In this document: positions 7,620 to 14,807 of the stretch, piece after piece | Position numbering within the stretch: position 1 is the first letter of the stretch | How the letters are laid out: the number at the start of each line of letters is the position of its first letter | Source: Prevotella sp. UBA3294 | Lineage (GTDB): Bacteria > Bacteroidota > Bacteroidia > Bacteroidales > Bacteroidaceae | Direction: 5' to 3' | NCBI GenBank assembly: GCA_002361535.1 | Contig: DETG01000072.1 | Span: 1 to 22,839 of the forward strand | DNA: 22,839 nt | Notes under the pieces: generated by a model | Told to the model about the DNA's origin: nothing | The model's input: the letters and a program-made list of their open reading frames with translations, nothing else | Databases searched by the model: none | Program-made: the position numbers and the translations under genes

Positions 7620-8567
7620 ATGATACTGATAGCAGACTCTGGGAGTACGAAGACCGACTGGGCATGGATGGAGAACGGCAACATCGTGTGTCGGATGGAA
7701 ACAAAAGGCATCAATCCTGTGCATCAGTCTGAGGAGGAAATAAGAGAAGTTGCAAAGCAACTTCTCGAGGAGACAGTAATAGAGGAGAGAGAAGAGAGGA
7801 GAGAGGAGAGAGAATACTCTCAAGATGTGAATCATTGTGGGGTTCAGAATGATAGTAGTAATCTCTCTCCTCTCTCCTCTCTCCTCTCTCCTCTCAAAAT
7901 TTTATTTTTTGGCGCCGGCTGTATCCCAGAGAAAAAAAAGGTGGTGGAGAAGGTGCTGCGCGAACTATTCCCACAGGCCGAAACCATTGAAGTGGAGAGT
8001 GACCTGTTAGGTGCGGCCCGGGCGGTGTGTCACGACAAGGAAGGTATTGCCTGTATCTTAGGTACAGGCTCAAATTCCTGTCTGTACGACGGACATGTTA
8101 TTGTGTCGAACATTCCACCGTTGGGGTATATCCTTGGTGATGAGGGTAGTGGTGCCGTGCTGGGTAAAATGTTCATGAACGCACTATTCAAAGGGGCATT
8201 GCCATCATGGATGAAGGACGATTTCCTACATTCAACCGGTCTTACTTATCCCACTATTATAAATAAGGTGTACCGAGAACCCATGGCCAACCGTTTTCTG
8301 GCCTCTACCTCATTGTATATAGGACAGCATTTAGATGTGGAGCCCTTACGGGATCTGGTGAAGCAGAACTTCCGTAACTTCTTCAGAAAGAATGTCATAC
8401 GTTATGAACGTCGCGACTTACCTATAGGTGCCATTGGCAGCATAGCCTACCATTATCAGGATATCCTCCGTGAAGTGGCAACGGAAGAGGGATTCGTAAT
8501 GGGAACCATTGCGAAAAGTCCTATGGAAGGGTTGCTTGAATTGACCATTTTATCTCACGCAGAGTAA
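7620..8567 (+). CDS. BadF/BadG-family sugar kinase (GlcNAc kinase-like)
   Basis: A 315-aa ASKHA-fold kinase. The N-terminal phosphate loop is ADSGSTKTDW at about 5-14, GTGSNS lies at 148-153 and GDEGSG at 173-178, all typical of the BadF/BadG/BcrA/BcrD family and of bacterial N-acetylglucosamine kinase-like proteins. Relatives in Bacteroides, from memory, are about 280 aa. The excess is explained by an in-frame insertion of about 38 residues (about 55-92; EEREERREERE ... LSPLSSLLSPL) made by a purine/pyrimidine heptamer hairpin, between the first beta-alpha unit and ILFFGAGC. ATG 7620 is chosen because the promoter -7 box (7565-7572) lies just upstream and homology begins here. The stop falls in a 9-bp repeat tract. 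It likely phosphorylates a sugar; a role in using glucose from the mannan pathway is only a guess. Confidence 0.85.
   Translation: MILIADSGSTKTDWAWMENGNIVCRMETKGINPVHQSEEEIREVAKQLLEETVIEEREERREEREYSQDVNHCGVQNDSSNLSPLSSLLSPLKILFFGAGCIPEKKKVVEKVLRELFPQAETIEVESDLLGAARAVCHDKEGIACILGTGSNSCLYDGHVIVSNIPPLGYILGDEGSGAVLGKMFMNALFKGALPSWMKDDFLHSTGLTYPTIINKVYREPMANRFLASTSLYIGQHLDVEPLRDLVKQNFRNFFRKNVIRYERRDLPIGAIGSIAYHYQDILREVATEEGFVMGTIAKSPMEGLLELTILSHAE
7782..7895 (+). repeat. Heptamer hairpin element inside the kinase gene
   Basis: The left arm (7782-7813) is tandem GAGAGGA-type heptamers. The right arm (7862-7895) is the reverse complement. I count 31 of 32 positions pairing. The loop is about 48 nt and ends in ATAGTAGTAAT. 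The whole is 114 bp, exactly 38 codons, with no stop codon in the kinase frame. Confidence 0.9.
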
Positions 8568-8823
8568 ACAGAGTTAGCGGAGAATCCCAAAGGGATAATA
8601 GTAAGGTCATAGATATCACGGAATGCGGTTTCAGCCTGTACGGCTGGTTTAAGGGTCCCGCAGAAATGGCAGAAATATTTTCAGCCTGTACGGCTGAGGT
8701 TGGGTCACACAGATATCACGGAAATCGCAGAAATATAATCAGCCTGTGCGGCTGATGATGAACGGAACACGGATTGCACGAATCGCATGGATGAGTCTGT
8801 ACGACCACAGAGGTAATCATAAA
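8568..8823 (+). repeat. Nonamer tracts and CAGCCTGTaCGGCTG hairpin repeats
   Basis: No gene was seen. From about 8557 the sequence runs in 9-bp units (CGCAGAGTA, AACAGAGTT, AGCGGAGAA), so the kinase stop codon is inside the tract. TCAGCCTGTACGGCTG or a close variant occurs three times (near 8632, 8680, 8739), each with ATATCACGGAA or CAGAAATA units nearby. The block 8703-8755 matches the reverse complement of 61-120. Confidence 0.8.
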
Positions 8824-9008
8824 GTTCAAAGATCAAAGGACAGTGCGCCAGCCGAAAAATAATACAAGCCGCCCCTTTGATGGGGCGAGCTTACCTTAGT
8901 TTATAGTTCATAGTTCATAATTCATAGTTCATAGTTCAATGATCAACGTACATTGCGTAAGCCGACAAAAAACCAAGCCGCCCCTTTGATGGGGCAAGCT
9001 TACCTTAA
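8824..9008 (+). repeat. 110-bp-spaced direct repeat with heptamer spacer
   Basis: Two copies of about 75 bp lie at 8824-8898 and 8934-9008, exactly 110 bp apart. The left parts have diverged. The right parts are nearly identical and carry a hairpin, GCCCCTTTGATGGGGC (8871-8886 and 8980-8995), followed by AGCTTACCTTA. Between them are TAGTTCA heptamers (about 8898-8938). A further short heptamer run (TTCATGA/TTCATAA) lies at about 9204-9226. No coding potential was seen. Confidence 0.85.
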
Positions 9009-9276
9009 TGAAAGAGCGACGAGTAGGAGCGGTTGAGCCTTCCCATATAGGGGAAGGACGGGTTGGGGTGGATGTTTCTTTTGTCTCTTTTCTTTGCGCC
9101 AAAGAAAAGAGTGAAGAAGAAGTTTTTTTGAGCCAAAGAAAAGAGTGATGAAAGGGTTTTCTTTGTGCTAAAGAAAAAGAGGGGAGAAGTACTTTTGTTT
9201 ACAGTTCATGATTCATAATTCATAATAGATAAATCACAATAAATAACAAAGTATTAGCATCCGACAAAAAAGTATC
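9009..9276 (+). repeat. Non-coding stretch with hairpins before the GH5 gene
   Basis: CCTTCCC and GGGAAGG form a hairpin at 9038-9057, followed by GGGTTGGGGTGG. A perfect 12-bp stem with a 3-nt loop lies at 9085-9111 (CTCTTTTCTTTG / CAAAGAAAAGAG). Half or decayed copies (CCAAAGAAAAGAGTGA near 9133, TTTTCTTTGTGCTAAAGAAAA near 9158) follow. No gene was seen. Confidence 0.75.
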
Positions 9277-9306
9277 ATTGTTTTTCGCGGAATATGATTA
9301 ATTTTG
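9277..9306 (+). promoter_or_regulatory. Promoter for the GH5 mannanase gene
   Basis: ATTG at 9277-9280, an 18-bp spacer and TAATTTTG at 9299-9306 fit the Bacteroidetes promoter form. The -7 box covers the in-frame TTG at 9304, so translation must begin downstream, at ATG 9337. Confidence 0.7.
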
Positions 9307-9336
9307 CACCCAAAAGATGTTATAAAGCTTCAACCG

Positions 9337-10626
9337 ATGAAAAAATTAACGATACTGATACTCATGGTGACCATGACGATGACGGTCTTTGCCAAAAACG
9401 AGGCCAGTCCTTTTGTACAGGTAAAGGACGGGCATTTCCTGCGTGAGGGTAAACCCTACTACTATGTCGGAACCAATTTCTGGTATGGCGCTATCCTCGG
9501 AAGTGAGGGACAGGGTGGTAACCGTGAACGACTGGTTCGTGAGCTTGATCATCTCAAGGCGATGGGCATTGATAACCTGCGTGTCCTCGTAGGCAGCGAT
9601 GGCGAACGGGGAGTAAAGACCAAAGTGGAGCCTACCTTACAGATTGCCCCAGGTGTCTATAACGATACCATCTTTGCCGGTCTCGACTTCCTGTTGATGG
9701 AGATGGGGAAACGTAAGATGGTGGCCGTGCTCTATCTGAACAACTCCTGGGAATGGAGTGGGGGGTATGGCTTCTATTTGGAGCATGCCGGTGCCGGCAG
9801 ACAACCGCGCCCCGATGAGGCTGGCTATTCTGTTTTCATGAAAGCCATGAGCCAGTATGCCTCAAACCAAAAAGCTCATGAGCTGTTTTACAATTACGTG
9901 AGGGATGTGATCACCCGTACCAACCGATATACCGGAAAGAAATATGCCGATGATCCCGCCATCATGTCATGGCAGATCGGTAATGAGCCGCGTGCGTTCA
10001 GTGAGGAGGCTAAGCAGCCGTTTGCTCAATGGTTGGCCGAGGCATCAGCTTTGATCCGTTCATTGGATAAAAATCACCTGATCTCTATCGGCAGTGAGGG
10101 GTCTTGGGGCTGTGAGAATGATATGAGCTTGTATGAGCAGATCTGTGCCGACCGGAATATCGACTATATGAATATCCACCTGTGGCCTTATAACTGGAGC
10201 TGGGCGCATCAGCGAACCTTGCGGAAAGACTTGAAGCGTAGCTGTGAGAATACCAAGAAGTATATTGATGAGCACCTCGTGGTGGCTGATCGACTGAACA
10301 AGCCTGTGGTGATGGAGGAGTTTGGGTTCCCACGCGATGGCTTTTCGTTCTCACAGGAGAGTACTACCACGGTACGTGATGATTACTACCGCTATGTGTT
10401 TTCCTTGGTGGCCGACAATGCGCTGAGCGGAGGGCATTTTGCCGGATGTAATTTCTGGGGATGGGGCGGTGAGGCCGTTCCCACTCATGATCAGTGGCAG
10501 GTGGGCGATGACTATACGGGTGATCCTGCTCAGGAGGCGCAAGGGCTCAACTCTGTGTTCTCCACCGATCTCTCCACGATTGCAGTGATTAAGGAGATGG
10601 TGGGAAAGATGAGAGATGAGAGATGA
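9337..10626 (+). CDS. GH5 (subfamily 7-like) endo-beta-1,4-mannanase, secreted
   Basis: A 429-aa secreted glycoside hydrolase that should cut internal beta-1,4-mannosidic bonds. The signal peptide is MKKLTILILMVTMTMTVFA. After it the mature N-terminus FVQVKDGHFLREGKPYYYVGTNFWYG is typical of GH5_7 mannanases. The acid/base glutamate is E217 in SWQIGNEPRAF. The nucleophile is E328 in VMEEFGFPRDG. Aromatic residues around HLWPYNWSW and NFWGWGGE fit the substrate groove. The start is ATG 9337, because the promoter overlaps the longer candidate. The last codons (KMRDER) and the stop lie inside a GATGAGA heptamer array, so the C-terminus seems to have been re-made by repeat DNA. It opens the mannan region but has its own promoter. 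Confidence 0.92.
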   Translation: MKKLTILILMVTMTMTVFAKNEASPFVQVKDGHFLREGKPYYYVGTNFWYGAILGSEGQGGNRERLVRELDHLKAMGIDNLRVLVGSDGERGVKTKVEPTLQIAPGVYNDTIFAGLDFLLMEMGKRKMVAVLYLNNSWEWSGGYGFYLEHAGAGRQPRPDEAGYSVFMKAMSQYASNQKAHELFYNYVRDVITRTNRYTGKKYADDPAIMSWQIGNEPRAFSEEAKQPFAQWLAEASALIRSLDKNHLISIGSEGSWGCENDMSLYEQICADRNIDYMNIHLWPYNWSWAHQRTLRKDLKRSCENTKKYIDEHLVVADRLNKPVVMEEFGFPRDGFSFSQESTTTVRDDYYRYVFSLVADNALSGGHFAGCNFWGWGGEAVPTHDQWQVGDDYTGDPAQEAQGLNSVFSTDLSTIAVIKEMVGKMRDER

Positions 10627-10656
10627 AAGATGAAAGATGAGAGATGAGAGATGATA
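10608..10656 (+). repeat. GATGAGA heptamer array at the GH5 3' end
   Basis: Six full units plus a partial (GATGAGA, GATGAGA, GATGAAA, GATGAAA, GATGAGA, GATGAGA, GATGATA). The GH5 stop codon (10624-10626) is in the third unit. No pyrimidine partner array lies nearby. Confidence 0.9.
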
Positions 10657-10702
10657 TGTCATTTTTTTACAAAAAAAATATGGCTGTATAAAATAAATAA
10701 TG

Positions 10703-10710
10703 TAACTTTG
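10703..10710 (+). promoter_or_regulatory. Probable -7 box for the three-module secreted protein
   Basis: TAACTTTG matches TAnnTTTG and is followed by CATC. It lies 48 bp before ATG 10759. No clear -33 TTG is placed about 20 bp upstream, so this is a moderate call. Confidence 0.55.
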
Positions 10711-10758
10711 CATCAGTTTAGCTAACAAACATATTTATTATTTAAAAACAAAAAGCTT

Positions 10759-12105
10759 ATGAAAAAATTATTTACGCTGATTGCAGCTGCTTTCTTGGCA
10801 GTGAGTATGAATGCAAAGACCCAGTTAGAGGGGTCTTGGAATCCCTGGAGCGATGCCGTTACCATTGATAACGGAACCATTAACTTTAGTACCGCATGGA
10901 GTGGTGCTGGTTTTTGGCTGGGTAGCACTCCCGACTTCTCAAACTACGAGTGTGTATGGGTGGAGTTGGCCGACGTAACTGCCGATCTGAACTTCTGTCT
11001 GGAGCATGGTGTGATTGTTGGAGAAGAGGTGCAGGTCACCGAAGATAGCAAGAAAGCCATCAGTGCCTCTTGTTCTGCTGGATCTATTGCCGTAGGTGTT
11101 GACATCTCCAACGATGCCGATAAGGCTATTGTTGCTCAGGTGTGGCTTCAGGCCAAGGGCGCCGGTTCTGCTACCGTATTGGGCGTTTATGCCGGAACGA
11201 TTGCTGAATATGAGGAGGCCAAGGGTGAAGGTCCGAGCACTCAGGTGATCAACTACAAGGATTTCGCCAGTTATGTAGCAGCCGACGATGCTTTCGTCCT
11301 CGCTGCTGGTGGTGCTGGTTGGCACAGCAAGTGGTTCGGTGAGCTGAATCCTGCTGGCTTCAATTCTCTGGTTATTGAGGTTGCTTCTACGACAGGTGAC
11401 GTACAGCTCGTGTTGCAGGGTACACCGGAGAGTGGTGTGCAGAATTCTTTGATGATCACTGCTTCTGAGACACCGAAGACCTACTATGTTGACCTGACAG
11501 GTTGGGAGAACATCAGTCAGATGGCATTCCAGAACTTCAACTTCCCTGATCCTACCATAGAGGACTGGAGTACAAAAGAAAAGACTGCCGTGGAAACCAA
11601 GATGGTCATCACTGCTATGTACCTGTCGAAGGAACTTGCTCCTTCTGAGGATGGTGCTGTAGTCATCTGGTCGGGCGAGGAAGTCTTCAACAGCTGGGGT
11701 TCCACCATCGTCATCGAGGCTGATAAGTTTGCTGATGCTGCTGTTGGTGATATCATCCGTGTGAACTTTATCGATAAGGGTTCTGATTATAATCCTATCT
11801 ATAAGCATGTTTCTGACTGGTCTGACTTTACAGAACTCCAGAGTCAGAAGAAGGATGGCGACACCTATTTCGAGGCTCCAATACTTGCCGAGGCTCTTGC
11901 TGAACTCCAGTCGAGCGGTCTCCGTTTCCAGGGCTTAGGCTTCACCATCAAGAATGTAGAGCTGATCAAGTTCACCACCGGTATCAATTCCGCTGTAGCA
12001 GAGAAGACAGAGAGTGCTCCTGCATACAACGTGGCTGGTCAGAAGGTTTCCGCTAATTACAAGGGAATCGTAATCCGCAATGGTAAGAAGTATGTGGTAA
12101 AATAA
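10759..12105 (+). CDS. Secreted three-module beta-rich protein, possible glycan binder
   Basis: A 448-aa secreted protein that I cannot assign to a named family. The signal peptide is MKKLFTLIAAAFLAVSMNA. Three beta-sandwich-like parts follow. Part one, about 20-150, has GSWNPWSDAVTIDNGTINF. Part two, about 157-290, has GGAGWHSKWFGELNPAGF and YYVDLTGWENISQMAF. Part three, about 300-407, has VIWSGEEVFNSWGSTIVIE and LRFQGLGFTIKNVELI. Exposed-looking Trp and Tyr are frequent, as in carbohydrate-binding modules. The tail (AYNVAGQKVSANYKGIVIRNGKKYVVK) matches the short C-terminal tails common on Prevotella secreted proteins, related to type IX secretion signals. No catalytic motif was seen. Set between two mannan enzymes, it may bind mannan at the cell surface, which is inference. 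It has its own promoter and terminator. Confidence 0.85.
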   Translation: MKKLFTLIAAAFLAVSMNAKTQLEGSWNPWSDAVTIDNGTINFSTAWSGAGFWLGSTPDFSNYECVWVELADVTADLNFCLEHGVIVGEEVQVTEDSKKAISASCSAGSIAVGVDISNDADKAIVAQVWLQAKGAGSATVLGVYAGTIAEYEEAKGEGPSTQVINYKDFASYVAADDAFVLAAGGAGWHSKWFGELNPAGFNSLVIEVASTTGDVQLVLQGTPESGVQNSLMITASETPKTYYVDLTGWENISQMAFQNFNFPDPTIEDWSTKEKTAVETKMVITAMYLSKELAPSEDGAVVIWSGEEVFNSWGSTIVIEADKFADAAVGDIIRVNFIDKGSDYNPIYKHVSDWSDFTELQSQKKDGDTYFEAPILAEALAELQSSGLRFQGLGFTIKNVELIKFTTGINSAVAEKTESAPAYNVAGQKVSANYKGIVIRNGKKYVVK

Positions 12106-12140
12106 TAGTCACAAAATTAACTCAAACATCTGAATCATTG

Positions 12141-12166
12141 GGGACTGCCTGCGGGCAGTCCCTTTT
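12141..12166 (+). terminator. Rho-independent terminator
   Basis: The perfect 9-bp stem GGGACTGCC / GGCAGTCCC with loop TGCG is followed by TTTTCTTGTT. It lies 36 bp after the stop of the three-module protein and separates it from the esterase operon. Confidence 0.92.
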
Positions 12167-12232
12167 CTTGTTGATAGTTTAAAGATTATTAACGGTTATT
12201 TCGGGTAAAGTGTTGATAATAGATAAAATAGT

Positions 12233-12265
12233 ATTGTCTCTTTTGCAAAATAATTGTTAATTTTG
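12233..12265 (+). promoter_or_regulatory. Promoter of the mannan operon
   Basis: ATTG at 12233-12236, a 21-bp spacer and TAATTTTG at 12258-12265 fit the Bacteroidetes promoter form. The spacer includes TTTGCAAAATAATTGT, which is identical to the sequence upstream of the nuoA -7 box. Confidence 0.72.
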
Positions 12266-12304
12266 TAGCGAATTTGAATGGATAGAATAACTATTATAAC
12301 CTAA

Positions 12305-13627
12305 ATGATGAAGAAAACGCTTGTATTACTGTTGGCCCTGATGGCCATGTTGCCCCTGCGTGCACAGATCAGAGGGAACAATATCGTGGTTACCGTCACT
12401 CCCGATCACAAAGACTGGACATATCGGGTGGGTGAAAAGTGTAAGTTCGTGGTAAATGTGTTACGCTCAAGTACTTTGGTCGATAATGTTCAAGTGGATT
12501 TCGAAGCCGGACCAGAGATGTATCCCGAAGTGAAAAAGACGGGCGTTGTCCTCAAGGATGGTACGATGACGTGGACGGGAACCATGAAGACACCAGGATT
12601 CTATCGACTGAAGGTCGTGGCCCATGTGGGAGGAAAAGACTACCAGCAGGCCTGTACCGCTGCATTCTCTCCCGAGAAACTGCAGCCATCCACCGTGATG
12701 CCAAAGGATTTCTCATCCTTCTGGAAGAATGCTATTGACGAAGCACGAAAAACCGACCTCAATCCTACCAAACGTCTGTTGCCCGAACGGTGTACAAAAG
12801 ATGTGAATGTGTATGAGGTGTCGTTCCAGAATATACAATCTAATTATCGTACATACGGAATCCTGTGCGTCCCTGTGAAGGAGGGAAAGTACCCTGCGCT
12901 ACTGCGTGTGCCCGGTGCAGGTGTGCGACCATACGGCGGTGATGTCTATACCGCCTCGCAGGGTGCCATCACTTTAGAGATTGGAATCCATGGCATACCC
13001 GTGACGATGGAGCAGAAAGTCTATGACGATGTGTTTAACGGGGCACTGATGGGATACTGGGAGTTCAATATGGACGATCGTGACAAGCATTATTATAAAC
13101 GGGTGGTTCTGGGATGCATCCGAGCCCTCGACTATATCGAGGAATATACACCGTGGAACGGACGGGAGATGGGGGTGACTGGCTCGAGTCAAGGCGGTTT
13201 CCTTACCTTGGCAACGGCAGGACTTGACAAGCGTATCACTTTCTATGCTCCCGTGCATGCCGCCCTTTGTGACCACACCAATTCACTGAAAGGCGTTGCC
13301 TGCGGATGGCCACATTATTTCTACAGTGGAGACAGCAGGGATGAAAGTGGAAAGATGAAAGATGAGAGAGGAGAGATGAAAAATAAGATAGAGGTGAGTA
13401 GGTATTATGACGGGATCAACTTCGCCCGTCTGATCACCGACAAACAGAACGGTTGGTTCTCCTTCGGATACAATGATGATGTGGTGCCCCCGACGACAGC
13501 ATGGGAAACCTATAACATCGTGACGGGTCCCAAAACTATTTCCCCCTATCAACAAACATGGCACTTCTGGTATCAGGAACAGTGGGATGAGTGGGAAGAA
13601 TGGCTGTTGGAAGAGTTGAAAGGATGA
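12305..13627 (+). CDS. CE7-like acetyl (xylan/mannan) esterase, secreted
   Basis: A 440-aa secreted alpha/beta-hydrolase. The signal peptide ends LPLRAQ. An N-terminal beta domain, about 25-125 (YRVGEKCKFVVNVL ... TPGFYRLKVVAHVGG), precedes the AXE1/CE7 domain. The catalytic triad is visible: S295 in GSSQGGF, D391 in GYNDDVVPP and H420 in QTWHFWY. It probably removes O-acetyl groups from mannan or other hemicellulose fragments in the periplasm or outside. Between WPHYFYSGD and RYYDGINFARL lies an in-frame insertion of about 16 residues (SGKMKDERGEMKNKIE region) encoded by seven GATGAAA-type heptamers. A second ATG at 12308 could also be the start. It is the first gene of the operon and lies 21 bp before the GH26 start. 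The true substrate is not shown by sequence. Confidence 0.88.
   Translation: MMKKTLVLLLALMAMLPLRAQIRGNNIVVTVTPDHKDWTYRVGEKCKFVVNVLRSSTLVDNVQVDFEAGPEMYPEVKKTGVVLKDGTMTWTGTMKTPGFYRLKVVAHVGGKDYQQACTAAFSPEKLQPSTVMPKDFSSFWKNAIDEARKTDLNPTKRLLPERCTKDVNVYEVSFQNIQSNYRTYGILCVPVKEGKYPALLRVPGAGVRPYGGDVYTASQGAITLEIGIHGIPVTMEQKVYDDVFNGALMGYWEFNMDDRDKHYYKRVVLGCIRALDYIEEYTPWNGREMGVTGSSQGGFLTLATAGLDKRITFYAPVHAALCDHTNSLKGVACGWPHYFYSGDSRDESGKMKDERGEMKNKIEVSRYYDGINFARLITDKQNGWFSFGYNDDVVPPTTAWETYNIVTGPKTISPYQQTWHFWYQEQWDEWEEWLLEELKG
13340..13388 (+). repeat. Heptamer array inside the esterase gene
   Basis: Seven units (GATGAAA, GTGGAAA, GATGAAA, GATGAGA, GAGGAGA, GATGAAA, AATAAGA; 49 bp). It is purine-rich on the coding strand, in frame and without stops. 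It falls in a loop between conserved CE7 blocks. No partner array was seen. Confidence 0.85.
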
Positions 13628-13648
13628 AATATTGAAAAATTGAAGAAT

Positions 13649-14767
13649 ATGAAGAAACTTGTAATGACAGTAATGGCAGCGGCATCACTTGTTGCATGCA
13701 CGACAGCTAAACAAGCTCCCGAGAAGACAGGGGCTCAGCAGTTGATGGAACGCCTGGACTCACTCAGGCAGAGGGGTATTATGTACGGTCATCAGGATGA
13801 TCCGATGTACGGACTGACATGGGAGTATGACAAGGACTCCAGTGATGTAAAAAATGTGTGTGGTGACTATCCTGCCATCATGGGCTTCGATCTCGGAGGC
13901 ATAGAGATGGGGGATGCCAAGAATTTGGATAGCGTGCCCTTTACACGTATGACTGAGGAGATCCAGAACCACTACCGTCGCGGTGGAATTATCACCCTGA
14001 GCTGGCATCCGCGCAACCCCGTCACAACGATCGAAGGCGGTGGCTGGGCTGGACAGAAGTTCCCTGAAGGAACAGCTTGGGATGTCAGCGACTCGGCTGT
14101 AGTGAAGAAAATACTGCCTGGCGGGGAGTTCCACGAGAAATTCCAGGGTTGGATGCAACGTGTTTCTGATTTCCTCGCTACCTTGAAAGACGATAACGGA
14201 CAGAAGATTCCCGTTATCTTCCGTCCTTGGCACGAGAATTCCGGCTCTTGGTTCTGGTGGGGTGAGAAACTCTGTACAGTAGAAGAGTACAAAGCACTGT
14301 GGAATATGCTGCAGGACAAGCTGAAAGCTGATGGCTACGACAACCTCGTATGGTCGTATTCTCCAGGTTGTCAGGACAACCTGACGGCAGAACGGTTGCT
14401 CGACCGCTATCCAGGCGATGATCGCGTGAATATGATCGGACTGGACGGCTACCAGTGGAAACCAGAAGAGAAAGAGGCCTTCATCAGTCGTACCAAGCAG
14501 AACCTGACGGTGCTCTGCGAAGTGGCTAAAGAACATCACTTGATCCCGGCACTGACAGAGACAGGTATGAAGAACATGACACAGCCCGACTGGTGGACAT
14601 CCACACTGCTGCCCGCCGTGCAGGATCTCCCTATCAGTTATCTGCTGACATGGCGAAACTACAAGGAAGAGTGGTTCGGCCCATCGCCTGTGAAACCTGA
14701 TTGCTCTGATTTCCGTGACTTCTATGCTTCGGAGAAGATGCTTTTTGTGAATGATATATTGAAATAA
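13649..14767 (+). CDS. GH26 beta-mannanase, lipoprotein
   Basis: A 372-aa lipoprotein: the N-terminus MKKLVMTVMAAASLVAC ends in a lipobox with Cys at 17. GH26 hallmarks: GIMYGHQDDPMYGL near the start, LSWHPRNP, the acid/base E196 in RPWHENSG and the nucleophile E304 in ALTETGM. It should release mannobiose or short manno-oligosaccharides from beta-1,4-mannan at the membrane. ATG 13649 is chosen over an upstream TTG because the signal peptide begins there. The order GH26, GH130, GPH symporter, AGE epimerase is the one I recall for the B. fragilis mannan locus (BF0771-BF0774), which strongly supports a shared pathway. The short gap before it contains ATTGAAAA/ATTGAAGA octamers. Confidence 0.93.
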   Translation: MKKLVMTVMAAASLVACTTAKQAPEKTGAQQLMERLDSLRQRGIMYGHQDDPMYGLTWEYDKDSSDVKNVCGDYPAIMGFDLGGIEMGDAKNLDSVPFTRMTEEIQNHYRRGGIITLSWHPRNPVTTIEGGGWAGQKFPEGTAWDVSDSAVVKKILPGGEFHEKFQGWMQRVSDFLATLKDDNGQKIPVIFRPWHENSGSWFWWGEKLCTVEEYKALWNMLQDKLKADGYDNLVWSYSPGCQDNLTAERLLDRYPGDDRVNMIGLDGYQWKPEEKEAFISRTKQNLTVLCEVAKEHHLIPALTETGMKNMTQPDWWTSTLLPAVQDLPISYLLTWRNYKEEWFGPSPVKPDCSDFRDFYASEKMLFVNDILK

Positions 14768-14799
14768 CGATATATCGAAATAACGAAATAACGAAAAAA
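14764..14799 (+). repeat. CGAAATAA octamer array, copy 1
   Basis: Units CGATATAT, CGAAATAA, CGAAATAA, CGAAAAAA fill the GH26-GH130 gap. The first 26 bp (14764-14789, with the palindrome CGATATATCG at 14768-14777) match 15995-16020 exactly. The GH26 stop codon lies in the array's first bases. Confidence 0.85.
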
Positions 14800-14807
14800 A
14801 GAATAAT

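Noticed and set aside
10939..11808. Minus-strand open frame of 289 codons
   Set aside because: It is opposite the secreted three-module protein, which has a signal peptide, an upstream -7 box and a downstream terminator; the reverse frame shows no such features.
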